From: Candidatus Manganitrophus morganii
Lineage (GTDB): Bacteria; Nitrospirota; Nitrospiria; SBBL01; Manganitrophaceae
NCBI GenBank assembly: GCA_021651055.1
Contig: JAJHOH010000001.1
Location: 4,034,001-4,098,000 of the forward strand
Direction of reading: 5' to 3'
DNA length: 64,000 bases
Within the stretch, counting starts at the first letter, position 1. Every line of letters begins with the position of its first letter. The position numbers were made by a program, and so were the translations under genes. The notes beneath the pieces are model-generated. The model was not told where the DNA came from. It made no database searches and saw only the letters and a program-made list of their open reading frames with translations. Below are positions 17,009 to 25,600 of this stretch, piece by piece.

Positions 17009-18265
17009 ATGGCTAAAAAACAGTGGGTCAATCTCCCTTCGGAAGACAGCTCCACGGTCAAAAAAGCGACCTTCGTGGGGGATGGGGTCGACAGCGCCGA
17101 CGTGATGGGGCGCAAGGTTTATATCGAGGCGTCGTTCGACAAAAAAGATGCGACGACCATCGCGACCTTGGAGGTCAAGCCCGACGGCGGAAATGCCGTG
17201 TACGAGCCGGAAGAGTCGAAGTTGGCGCACGACAAAACGGCCACGGCGAAGATTTCGGACGAGGGGAAGGCGAAATGGGAGGTGAAACTCTCCGCCGCGG
17301 GGGGCGATAAATTCAAATTCGCCGTGGAGCACCAGGGGAAGAAAAAGGATCTCCCCGACGAGTTCGAAACACACCGCCGCTTGTTCTATCAGGTGATCGA
17401 GATGACGGGGGTGACCGGCCTCTCTTCGTTCGGCTTCTGGGAAACGGAATTCAAGAAGAACAAACGGGAGATCAGCCTGGTTAAAATCGCCTCCAAAGGA
17501 GCGGTCGCTCGGAGTTATAACTTTGATTATAAAGGGAGCGAATATTCGCGTCTGTTTAATCTGGCCAAAGACAAATACAACGATGCGAAAGATCCCTACT
17601 GCTTTGCGGTGGTCTGGGCCGACTGCCTGGCGCAAGGGCCGACCGAGAAGGTGGTCGAAAAGACCGGTGTTTCCAAAGCAAGCGGGAGCGTGGCGGTGCC
17701 GCTTGGGGGAGGACAACTCTGGAAGAATATCGATAAGGCATCCACGGCGGCCCCCTGGAATAAGATGATCGCTTTTATCTATACCAAAGACGGCTCGGAG
17801 CAGACCTTTCCGATTCCCGACCCGGACGTTACATCGACCTATACGGAGATTACGGTGAACACCCGAAACTTCCCGGAGGGGGTGACGGGGAAGATCAAAG
17901 CCAAGGTCAATGTCGCCACCGGTTTTCATGGCGGGTGGTCTTTCCCGACACAAAATATCATCGTGATCGCCACGCGTGGTTGGTATGACCGGGCCTACTC
18001 CGATGCGAAAAAAAAGTCGATTCTCATCCACGAGAGCGGACACAAAATTGGAATGGTCCCCGACGGAACGGGGGGGCTGAAAGAACAATCGACCTATGAC
18101 AAAGTCCATGACCCTTCCAAAAAGTCCCACTGCAACGATAACGCCTGCACCATGTGGTGGACCACCACATACGAAAAGGACGTTTTTTGCAGTGTCTGCG
18201 ATAAGTCGGTCCGCAAGGTGGACCTCTACGCGCCGGGTCTCAAAGGTTTTACGCGATTTTTCTAA
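17009..18265 (+). CDS. Archaemetzincin-like zinc metalloprotease, candidate T6SS effector
   Basis: 418 residues. The C-terminal third carries a zinc-protease signature: HESGHKIG at 341-348 (HExxHxxG), then after an insertion HCNDNACTM at 374-382 (HC-x4-C-x-M) and CSVC at 394-397. This order HExxHxxG...HC-x4-CxM...CxxC is that of archaemetzincins (peptidase family M54), except that the insert before the third His is about 25 residues longer and the M-to-CxxC spacer shorter (11). The first ~130 residues are beta-rich, Lys-rich and Ig-like. There is no signal peptide, as expected for T6SS cargo. It lies 2 bp after an unknown gene and directly in the DUF4150 module, so effector status is inferred from position plus motif. 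Confidence 0.82.
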   Translation: MAKKQWVNLPSEDSSTVKKATFVGDGVDSADVMGRKVYIEASFDKKDATTIATLEVKPDGGNAVYEPEESKLAHDKTATAKISDEGKAKWEVKLSAAGGDKFKFAVEHQGKKKDLPDEFETHRRLFYQVIEMTGVTGLSSFGFWETEFKKNKREISLVKIASKGAVARSYNFDYKGSEYSRLFNLAKDKYNDAKDPYCFAVVWADCLAQGPTEKVVEKTGVSKASGSVAVPLGGGQLWKNIDKASTAAPWNKMIAFIYTKDGSEQTFPIPDPDVTSTYTEITVNTRNFPEGVTGKIKAKVNVATGFHGGWSFPTQNIIVIATRGWYDRAYSDAKKKSILIHESGHKIGMVPDGTGGLKEQSTYDKVHDPSKKSHCNDNACTMWWTTTYEKDVFCSVCDKSVRKVDLYAPGLKGFTRFF

Positions 18266-18364
18266 ATAGAAGAGGAACGTATCGGACGGCGAGCCCTCCT
18301 TTTGATTTTGGTTTTGGTTTGGAGCTGTACGGGAGGGCATCCTAACTTAAAGGAACGAGGAGAA

Positions 18365-18877
18365 ATGACGGAACCGCGCGCTGTTGATTTATTTGCGAAT
18401 GTCGAACCCGATGATGATAATTCGAATGAATGCACCCCCGCCATTGAGAACGATTTCATTGGGATTCGAATCAATGCTCCCGAAGCGGTCGACTACACGC
18501 CGGGCGAGCGGGATCGGATTACGGGCGCCTTCGGGAGGGCCATCCTCTGCGGGATCTACCGCTTTGAATCGGCTTTTCTATTGGAGACCGACGGCTTTAA
18601 AAAAACGGCGACCCTGGTGGCGGTCGACACGAAAACGCACCGGCCTTATACGGCAAAGATGGTCCATGATCATCCGGAGATTCCCAACCCCGATCCGCCG
18701 CAGTACCCTCCCGAAATGCTCGAGGGGGTGTATGAAACCGGCTACTTCAACATTAATATGCTCGATTTTCTCGGATTGCCGGAACAACCGGCGACGTATG
18801 AAGTTTTTGTGACCCTTCATCGGTACAAGTCGAATGTGGTCACCGTCCGCCTCATCCCCCGCGATGAGAGGCCTTAG
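18365..18877 (+). CDS. Unknown protein after metalloprotease; immunity candidate
   Basis: 170 residues from ATG 18365, which follows AGGAACGAGGAGAA. I do not recognise the family; it looks beta-rich with Pro-rich turns (DHPEIPNPDPPQYPPEM). The frame stays open upstream to a stop at 18263 and there encodes RRALLLILVLVWSCTGG, a convincing lipoprotein signal with lipobox, but its only start options are TTG 18302 (too short) or a rare ATC at 18281 behind AGAGGAA. If that form is made, the product is a periplasm-facing lipoprotein, as expected for an immunity protein against a periplasmic effector. Position directly after the effector supports this; function is unproven. Confidence 0.65.
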   Translation: MTEPRAVDLFANVEPDDDNSNECTPAIENDFIGIRINAPEAVDYTPGERDRITGAFGRAILCGIYRFESAFLLETDGFKKTATLVAVDTKTHRPYTAKMVHDHPEIPNPDPPQYPPEMLEGVYETGYFNINMLDFLGLPEQPATYEVFVTLHRYKSNVVTVRLIPRDERP

Positions 18878-18881
18878 GCAG

Positions 18882-20117
18882 ATGATCCTCCTCGACATCC
18901 TTGAAGAGCATCTTGAAGAAGCCGACTTTCTTTTTCAGCAGCGGACGAATGCGCTGACCGATCGAGCCTACGACCTCGACGGCTTAGCCGAGCTCGAAGA
19001 GCGGCTGCTGGCGCACCTCGACGGTTTGGTTCTCGGAGGAAAAGAGGCCTGGGCGCTCCTGGCGCCGAAGCTGGCCGGCGGCGAAGTGGGGGAGGTCTTC
19101 GCGGCGGCGTTCGTGGCGCTGACGTCGGGCGAGCCGGCTCGGATTGACATGGTTCAAAAGACATTCTCCGAGGCAGAGGGACCGGTCTTGGATGGCATCC
19201 GCCAGGCGCTTCGGCATACCTCTTCTCCCGAAGTTGAGAAGATTGTTCGGCCATACCTCGACAGTGAAAAGGGCGCCGTTCGCGCGGCGGCGATTGATGT
19301 GATCGGCTTCCGCCGGTTACCCTTGGAGACCCGTCTTCTCCAAGCCGGATTGCAGGAGAAAGATCCGCTCGTCGTTGCGGCGGCGGCGAATGCGGCCGGA
19401 CGGCTTCGCCTTGCCGATCTGAAAAATGAGATCGAAGGGGCGTTGGAGAGCGATGCCGCCCCGGTGCGTCTCGAAGCAATGCGGGCGGGGCTTCTCTTAA
19501 AGAGTGAAAGGGCCTTGAGCCGTTGTCGGAAAGCGGTTCAGGAACGGGTTGAAGAGGGAGGGGAGGCGATCCTCCTTCTGGGTCTCCTGGGTCATCCCGA
19601 AGATGGACCGCTCCTCGTGAATGCATTGGGAGAAGCGGCCCTCGCTCGAAATGCGGTCATGTCGCTCGGTCTTCTCGGCCGCGCTGCGGGGATGGAGGCA
19701 TTGATTCAGTGCACAGCCGATCCGAAACTTGCGCGGTCGGCGGGGGAGGCGATTCGATCCCTGACTGGCGTCGATTTGGAGAAAGAAAATCTTGTTCTTC
19801 CCAAAGCGGAGGCAAAAGCGGAAGAAGAGGACGAACTTGAGGCGGATCCCGATGAGGGGCTTCCGGTTCCCGATCCGGCGAAGGTCGATGGGTGGTGGCG
19901 GAAAAATTCCTCCCGGTTCGACAAGAAGGCCCGATACCGGAAAGGCCAGCCTTACAGTCCGCAGAAATTGATCGAGCTTCTCCACACCGGCACGCTCCCA
20001 GAGCGTCATCACGCCGCGCTGGGGTTCGCCTTGATCGATTCGAAGCGTCCCCCTCTGGAGACGCAGGCCTTTGCGGCCCGCCAACGGAAAGAGATGGCGG
20101 ATTTGAAATCATCGTAA
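18882..20117 (+). CDS. TIGR02270-type HEAT-repeat protein of T6SS module
   Basis: 411 residues of the TIGR02270 family, repeatedly found with DUF2169/DUF4150 genes. Start MILLDILEEHLEEADFLFQQ, then the signature EERLLAHLDGLVLGGKEAW. From about 110 to 310 there are HEAT-like helical repeats with alternating Ala/Leu/Arg patterns (VRAAAIDVIGFRRL, VVAAAANAAGRL, VRLEAMRAGLLL). The C-terminal part has DGWWRKNSSRFDKKARYRKG and a helical tail. Likely a protein-binding scaffold in spike or effector assembly; mechanism unknown. It begins 4 bp after the preceding stop. Confidence 0.85.
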   Translation: MILLDILEEHLEEADFLFQQRTNALTDRAYDLDGLAELEERLLAHLDGLVLGGKEAWALLAPKLAGGEVGEVFAAAFVALTSGEPARIDMVQKTFSEAEGPVLDGIRQALRHTSSPEVEKIVRPYLDSEKGAVRAAAIDVIGFRRLPLETRLLQAGLQEKDPLVVAAAANAAGRLRLADLKNEIEGALESDAAPVRLEAMRAGLLLKSERALSRCRKAVQERVEEGGEAILLLGLLGHPEDGPLLVNALGEAALARNAVMSLGLLGRAAGMEALIQCTADPKLARSAGEAIRSLTGVDLEKENLVLPKAEAKAEEEDELEADPDEGLPVPDPAKVDGWWRKNSSRFDKKARYRKGQPYSPQKLIELLHTGTLPERHHAALGFALIDSKRPPLETQAFAARQRKEMADLKSS

Positions 20118-20163
20118 TACCTGTCTGAACATAAACCAAAACCGATCGAAAAGGAGGAGCACG

Positions 20164-20403
20164 ATGTATCTCACACAGGATGCCAGGGTTGGCACTAGAA
20201 CGTTCCGTTTTTACGCTGTTCAGAACACGCATAATCATACCAAAAGCGTTGAATTCTCCAAGGCGATTAAAGAGCTGCTCAATGTCAGTTTTCCCGGAGA
20301 TAAATTCGAGTTGGGACATTTCGCCAAAGAGCAATCGAGCATTCCGAGCGGAGCGGATGTCGTGCAGCTCTTCTGGCGGAACAACGCCTGGACGAACCGA
20401 TAA
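20164..20403 (+). CDS. Small unknown protein, T6SS module
   Basis: 79 residues, no signal or membrane segment. The ribosome site AAAAGGAGGAGCACG before the ATG is excellent, which makes the ORF credible despite its size. I do not recognise it. The segment DAASRL-type helices are absent; it reads as a mixed alpha/beta domain with FRFYAVQNTHNHTKSVEF and DVVQLFWRNNAW. It lies between the HEAT-repeat gene and the TssB-TssC fusion. Confidence 0.65.
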   Translation: MYLTQDARVGTRTFRFYAVQNTHNHTKSVEFSKAIKELLNVSFPGDKFELGHFAKEQSSIPSGADVVQLFWRNNAWTNR

Positions 20404-20447
20404 ACGGAAAGGAAGATCCTCGTTTTTAATATCAGGGGGAGGCTCGG

Positions 20448-22352
20448 ATGGAGATCCATATGAAAATGGGATCGGATGGAAAGCGGAAAGTCGACGTCCG
20501 GGTGGAGGGCCAGGAGCGGGGGGGAGAGCGACGGTTTCCGCTCAAGCTGTTGGTCTTGGCCGAGCTGGCTCCTCGGGAGGAGCAATCGGCCTCGTTCGGG
20601 ACCGGCCGGAGCCGTGTCGACAAAGAAACCTTCGGCGCGGCGCTTCAATCGCTCGTCGGCCGTGTTTCGCTCAATGTTCCCAACCGTTTGGGGGGCGGTC
20701 CGAAGGAGTGGCCGATCACTCTTCCGATCGATTCGATCAAGAGTTTCCATCCCGATGCCGTCGTGGAAGCCGTTCCTGCTTTGAGAGATCTCCTTGAAAT
20801 TCGCCAACGGTTGATCCGGCTGCGCAACAGAGAAATTTCATATGAGAACTTCCGGACCGAATTGGGACAGCTCCAGGGGGGAGGGAACCTCCTGGGGCGA
20901 ATCCAATCGGCGCTCGAAGCGCGTCCGGCCGACTCGCCCACAGAACGGCCCGCGCCCCCTTCTGCTCCCGGCCGAAGTCCGGCCCCGTCCGGCGAAAAGG
21001 AATCGGCCCTCGATTCTCTCTTTGAAATGGTGGAAGCGCCGGTTGCGGATCGGTCTGCACTAGAATCGGCCATGGCTTCGACCTCCCGGCTCGACCGGTT
21101 CATTTCCGAGATCATCTCGTCCGGCCGCCCCGGAACGCCGGCCGATCCCCGCGCCGTCGACGCCGTGATGAAGGAGCTCGACGAGATGTTCGGCGCCCAG
21201 CTCGACGCGATCCTTCATCATCCCGAGTTCCAGAGGCTGGAAGCGGTTTGGCGGGGGGTCAAGTTTCTCGTTGATCGAACCGACTTTCGAGAGCCGATCG
21301 AGATCGAGCTGCTCCATGCCCCCAAAGAACAGCTTGCGGAGATTTTCGATCGCGACGTTTTTCAACCGGAATCGGAAGGGACCGCCGAAGCGCCCGTTTC
21401 AATGATCATCGCAGACTACATCTTCGATCGATCCCCTCGGGACATCGATCTGCTCCAGGATCTCGCCGAGAAGGCCGAACAACTCCAGGCGCCGCTGGTC
21501 ACCGCCGTCGGTCCGGCCTTCCTCGGATTGGAATCGATCGGGGAGATGGAGCCGCTGGATGCCGTGGGGAATCTGTTCGATCAGACCGAATATGTCAAAT
21601 GGAGATCGCTTCGGCAGGCAAATGCCTCGCGGTGGCTGGCGGTTCTGTTCAATCGTTTTTTGCTTCGGCTTCCTTACGGACCGGAGCAGAATCGGGTGAA
21701 GCGTTTTGATTTTCGGGAGTCGATCCGTTCGGAGCGGTCGTTTCTCTGGGGAAATCCGGTCTGGGGCCTCGCGAGCTTGCTGACGGCGAGCTTCGCCAAA
21801 ACCGGCTGGTGCAGCGAGATCACCGGCGCCCGCGGCGGCGGGATGATCGAAGATCTTCCGTTGCGGGAGATCGCGCGGCGGAACGGGGAGAAGGGGCAGC
21901 TTCCTTTGGAAGCGCCGATCTCGGAGGAGCACCGGATCGATCTGGCGGCGAACGGCATTCTGGCGTTGACCTGCCGCCTCAACGCGGACGCGGTTGTCCT
22001 CCCGGCCGTGCCGAGCGTGCATCAGCCGGAGCGTTATCCCGACCCCAGAGAAACGGCGCTGAGCGCCGCCCGGGCGGCTTTTCCGTACCAGTTGGTTGCG
22101 GGGCGGCTCTCTCAGGCGATCGGCCGCGCGGCGGGGGAGATCGGGGAGGGGAAATCGACTGCGGCGATCGAGCAGATTTTTACGAAGGGGTTGGCCGCCT
22201 CTCTTTCCGTCGATTCCGAAACGATCGAGGTCCAGGCGCGGGAGAGCGAAGAGAAACCGGACCGGTATGACGTGTTGATCACCTTCCGGCCCGACCGGGC
22301 AGGGCTGGCGCTTTCCGCGCCGGTGGGGCTAAGCCTATCTCTGAGAAAGTAG
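20448..22352 (+). CDS. Fused TssB-TssC sheath protein
   Basis: 634 residues joining both sheath subunits. Residues about 1-155 are TssB-like (KVDVRVEGQERGGERRFPLK, FGAALQSLVGRVSLNVPNRL, PALRDLLEIRQRLIRLRNRE). A Pro/Ala/Ser linker (about 160-205) follows. Residues about 210-634 are TssC-like (AILHHPEFQRLEAVWRGVKF, LVDRTDFREPIEIELL, SMIIADYIFD, RSFLWGNPVWGLASLLTASF). A separate normal tssB/tssC pair exists at 1113-3180, so this is an extra, diverged copy, at the end of the spike/effector module. It could be a baseplate- or cargo-linked sheath variant. AGGGGGAGG precedes the ATG. The last 248 bp recur at 33887-34134. Confidence 0.9.
   Translation: MEIHMKMGSDGKRKVDVRVEGQERGGERRFPLKLLVLAELAPREEQSASFGTGRSRVDKETFGAALQSLVGRVSLNVPNRLGGGPKEWPITLPIDSIKSFHPDAVVEAVPALRDLLEIRQRLIRLRNREISYENFRTELGQLQGGGNLLGRIQSALEARPADSPTERPAPPSAPGRSPAPSGEKESALDSLFEMVEAPVADRSALESAMASTSRLDRFISEIISSGRPGTPADPRAVDAVMKELDEMFGAQLDAILHHPEFQRLEAVWRGVKFLVDRTDFREPIEIELLHAPKEQLAEIFDRDVFQPESEGTAEAPVSMIIADYIFDRSPRDIDLLQDLAEKAEQLQAPLVTAVGPAFLGLESIGEMEPLDAVGNLFDQTEYVKWRSLRQANASRWLAVLFNRFLLRLPYGPEQNRVKRFDFRESIRSERSFLWGNPVWGLASLLTASFAKTGWCSEITGARGGGMIEDLPLREIARRNGEKGQLPLEAPISEEHRIDLAANGILALTCRLNADAVVLPAVPSVHQPERYPDPRETALSAARAAFPYQLVAGRLSQAIGRAAGEIGEGKSTAAIEQIFTKGLAASLSVDSETIEVQARESEEKPDRYDVLITFRPDRAGLALSAPVGLSLSLRK
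22105..22352 (+). repeat. Left copy of 248-bp direct repeat flanking the Rhs island
   Basis: The 3' end of the TssB-TssC fusion gene. An ungapped second copy lies at 33887-34134, offset 11782 bp, with about 22 mismatches by eye (about 91% identity). Confidence 0.9.
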
Positions 22353-22477
22353 TTTTGAGGCGACCTCCTCTAAAGCTTAATACAAATTATTTAATCGACC
22401 TTTTTATCATCGATATTTAGAATGAACCTTCCTAATTGAAATGCTTGCCAAAGGCGGCACGTATTACGACTTTTCAC

Positions 22478-22506
22478 TTGACACTTTTATTCCGCATTGT
22501 TAATAT
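22478..22506 (+). promoter_or_regulatory. Sigma-70 promoter upstream of first Rhs gene
   Basis: TTGACA at 22478-22483, 17-bp spacer, TAATAT at 22501-22506. Expected start near 22513, about 150 nt before the chosen ATG. The 308-bp gap 22353-22660 is AT-rich and holds nothing else I can identify. Confidence 0.5.
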
Positions 22507-22660
22507 CCATTCGTTTTTTATTCCTGCTTTCTATCTCTTCAATAGAAATACCGACCTCGCCGATTGAGATCGCTTCTTCATCCCCATCGTCCCGGTCATT
22601 GCTTCAGCTTTGAGTTTCTCGTTTCGTTCTGTTGGTTCGAAGTGGGACTGGAGAGTGGCA

Positions 22661-25600
22661 ATGTCGGCGACGGGTCAGCGGGTAAGCGCATGTACAAAAA
22701 ATCGCCTGGTCCTTGTTTTAAGTAGATATCCTCTCCTTTATCTTTTCTTATTTGCCTTCTTTGGAGTTCTATCCCAGAGTCCCTTTTCGTTTGCTCAGAC
22801 TTCGTCAATCATTGTAGCGGGTGATACCCATACCTGTGCCCGTTTATCGGACGGCACAGTCCGTTGCTGGGGTGCAAATAATTACGGTCAGCTGGGAAAT
22901 GGATCGACCAGCAACTCCTCCACATCGGTGGCCGTCAGCGGATTGAGTGCCGCGGTGGATATTGCCGCCGGGGGCAAGCATGCCTGTGCGCGCCTCTCAA
23001 ATGGAACGGTCAACTGCTGGGGCCTGAACGGGTTTGGTCAACTGGGCAACGGATCGACGACGACCTTCTTTTCTGCACCGGTGGTCGTCAGCGGGATTAG
23101 CACGGCAACAGCTATTGCGGCCGGTGGAAATCATACTTGTGCGGTGCTATCGAATGGGGCGGTTAACTGCTGGGGTGATAACACTTATGGCCAGCTGGGG
23201 AATGGGACATCAGGTGGGCTCTCCCGTACACCGGTGCCGGTCAGTGGGATTAGCACGGCGATGGCGATCTCAGCCGGGGGCTCCCACAGCTGTGCGCGCT
23301 TATCGGACGGCACTATCCGCTGCTGGGGGAGGAATAACTCAGCACAGTTAGGGAACGGGACAACCACCAACTCTTCTACTCCGGTGGCAGTCAGCGGGAT
23401 TAACACAGCGACCACCGTTACTGCCGGAGGCTCCCACACCTGTGCGGTGCTGGCAGACGGCACGGCCCGTTGCTGGGGTCCGAGTAGTTTAGGCCAATTG
23501 GGGAATGGTGGATCTCCATCCCTCACGCCGGTGGCAGTGAGCGGTATTAGCACGGCGACGGCCGTTGCCGCCGGAGGCTCACACAATTGTGCGAGGCTAT
23601 CGGGCAGCACGCTCAACTGCTGGGGGCTCAATAGCTCCGGACAGATCGGAAATGGAACGACGAACAATGCCTTGACTCCGGCAGTAGTCAGCGGGATTAA
23701 TACTGCAACCGCGATTGCCGCCGGGGGCAATCATAGCTGTGCGGCGCTCTCAAATGGCGCGGTCAACTGCTGGGGCAATAATAGTTCCGGCCAACTGGGG
23801 AATGGGACAACGGGCGGAACCTCCCTCACGCCAGTCGTCGTCAGCGGCCTGAATGTCGGCTCCAGCAACCCGACATTGACCCTCACCAAATCGGGAACAG
23901 GCGCCGGGACCGTCACCTCTTCTCCTGCGGGGATTAACTGCGGGGCAATCTGCTCGGCCTCCTTTGCCTCCGGCACATCGGTGACGCTCACTGCAGCAGC
24001 ATCGACAGGTTCCTCTTTTGCGGGATTCAGCGGCGGCTGCACCAGTGCGACGACTAGCTGTACCTTCACCCTCACGGCCAATGCCACGGTCACGGCGACC
24101 TTTAATACGAGCACCGCGCCGACATCCCTCGCTGCGGTCGATCATCCGGCGGATGAAGGGGGGGCAATTAACCTTTCCTGGACCCCTTCCACCGCCACCG
24201 GCATCACCCAGCAACGGATCTACCGATCGACCACCACGGGGGGGCCTTATACGCTTGCGGCAACCATTAACAACAATACCCTCAACACGCACACCGACAC
24301 TGGCTTGACCAATGGTACGACCTATTATTATGTGGTTCGCGCTTTTAATGGAACTAGCGAGAGCGCCAACAGCAACCAGGCGGGTGCCGCTCCGGTTGAT
24401 AATATCGCTCCGCTGGCGCTGACGCAGTTGACTGCGACGGATAGTCCAGGCGATCAAGGAGGAAAGATCAATCTTTCCTGGACCGTCTCGACCAGCACGG
24501 ATGTCACTCAACAACGAATTTATCGGGCGACTGGGAGTGGCGGTTCATATACTCTCATCTTTACCATCCCAGAGAACACAACCTCTAGTTATACAGATCC
24601 GGCTGCAACCGCCAACACGACTTATTACTATATCGTGCGGGCCTACGATGGGACGCAAGAGGGTGCTAATTCTACAGAAGCAAGCGGGGTGTCGGTGAAC
24701 AATGTCCTGGCAAGCTATGTTTATGACGAGGCTTCCAGCACCAATGGCAAAGGCAAGCTGACTACCGTTCATGACCCTTCCGGTAGCACCAAATTTTTCT
24801 ATGACAATATGGGGCGGGTCAAGCAGACCGATAAAACGGTGGACGGGACGCTCTTCCGCACTTCTACAACTTTCGATCTGGCGGGTCGGACCAAGTCGGT
24901 CACCTATCCCGATACGGATGTGGTCCACTACCTCTATGATGGTCCCGTTTTGTCCAAAGTTTCAAAAGATGCGAATGGTGCAGTCAACTATGCCACCTAT
25001 GCGGGGCATAACGCCTTGGGTCAAGTGGCCACGGTTACGTTTGGCAATGGGGTAACAACCACCTACACCCATTCCAATGCAGCAAATGGGACGTGTCCAA
25101 AGGATAACTTCCGTCTCTGCAATATCACAACGAGGCTTGGCACAACGAAGTATCAGGATCTGACTTACAGCTATGATAATAATGGGCTGGGTGTCGGAAA
25201 CATCACCGGCATTACGGATGCTATTTTAACGGATACCTCTCCTCCGCCCGGTATTAAACACACCAACCAGACCCAAACCTTTGGCTACAACGATTCTCTG
25301 AACAGACTGACGAGTGCCAACGGTCCATACGGCACGATTACATACGCCTACGATAAGCTTGGAAACATGACCTGCAACTCCTCTATTTCCTCTTGCACCG
25401 CATCGTCACCGAACTATACCTATGGTGATTTAGCCCACCGTCACGCGGTGACCCATGTGGGACCTCTTCCCGGGGGAATAGACTACTCTTATAACGCCAA
25501 TGGTGACATGATTCGGAGAGGCACGGACGTCCTGGGATACGATGTTCAGGCTAGGCTTACTTCGGTCTCCAACGCCACAGGAACCACCACCTTTGTTTAT

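Noticed and set aside
22810..23860. Tandem DNA repeats
   Set aside because: They are the codons of seven RCC1 repeats in the Rhs-type protein.
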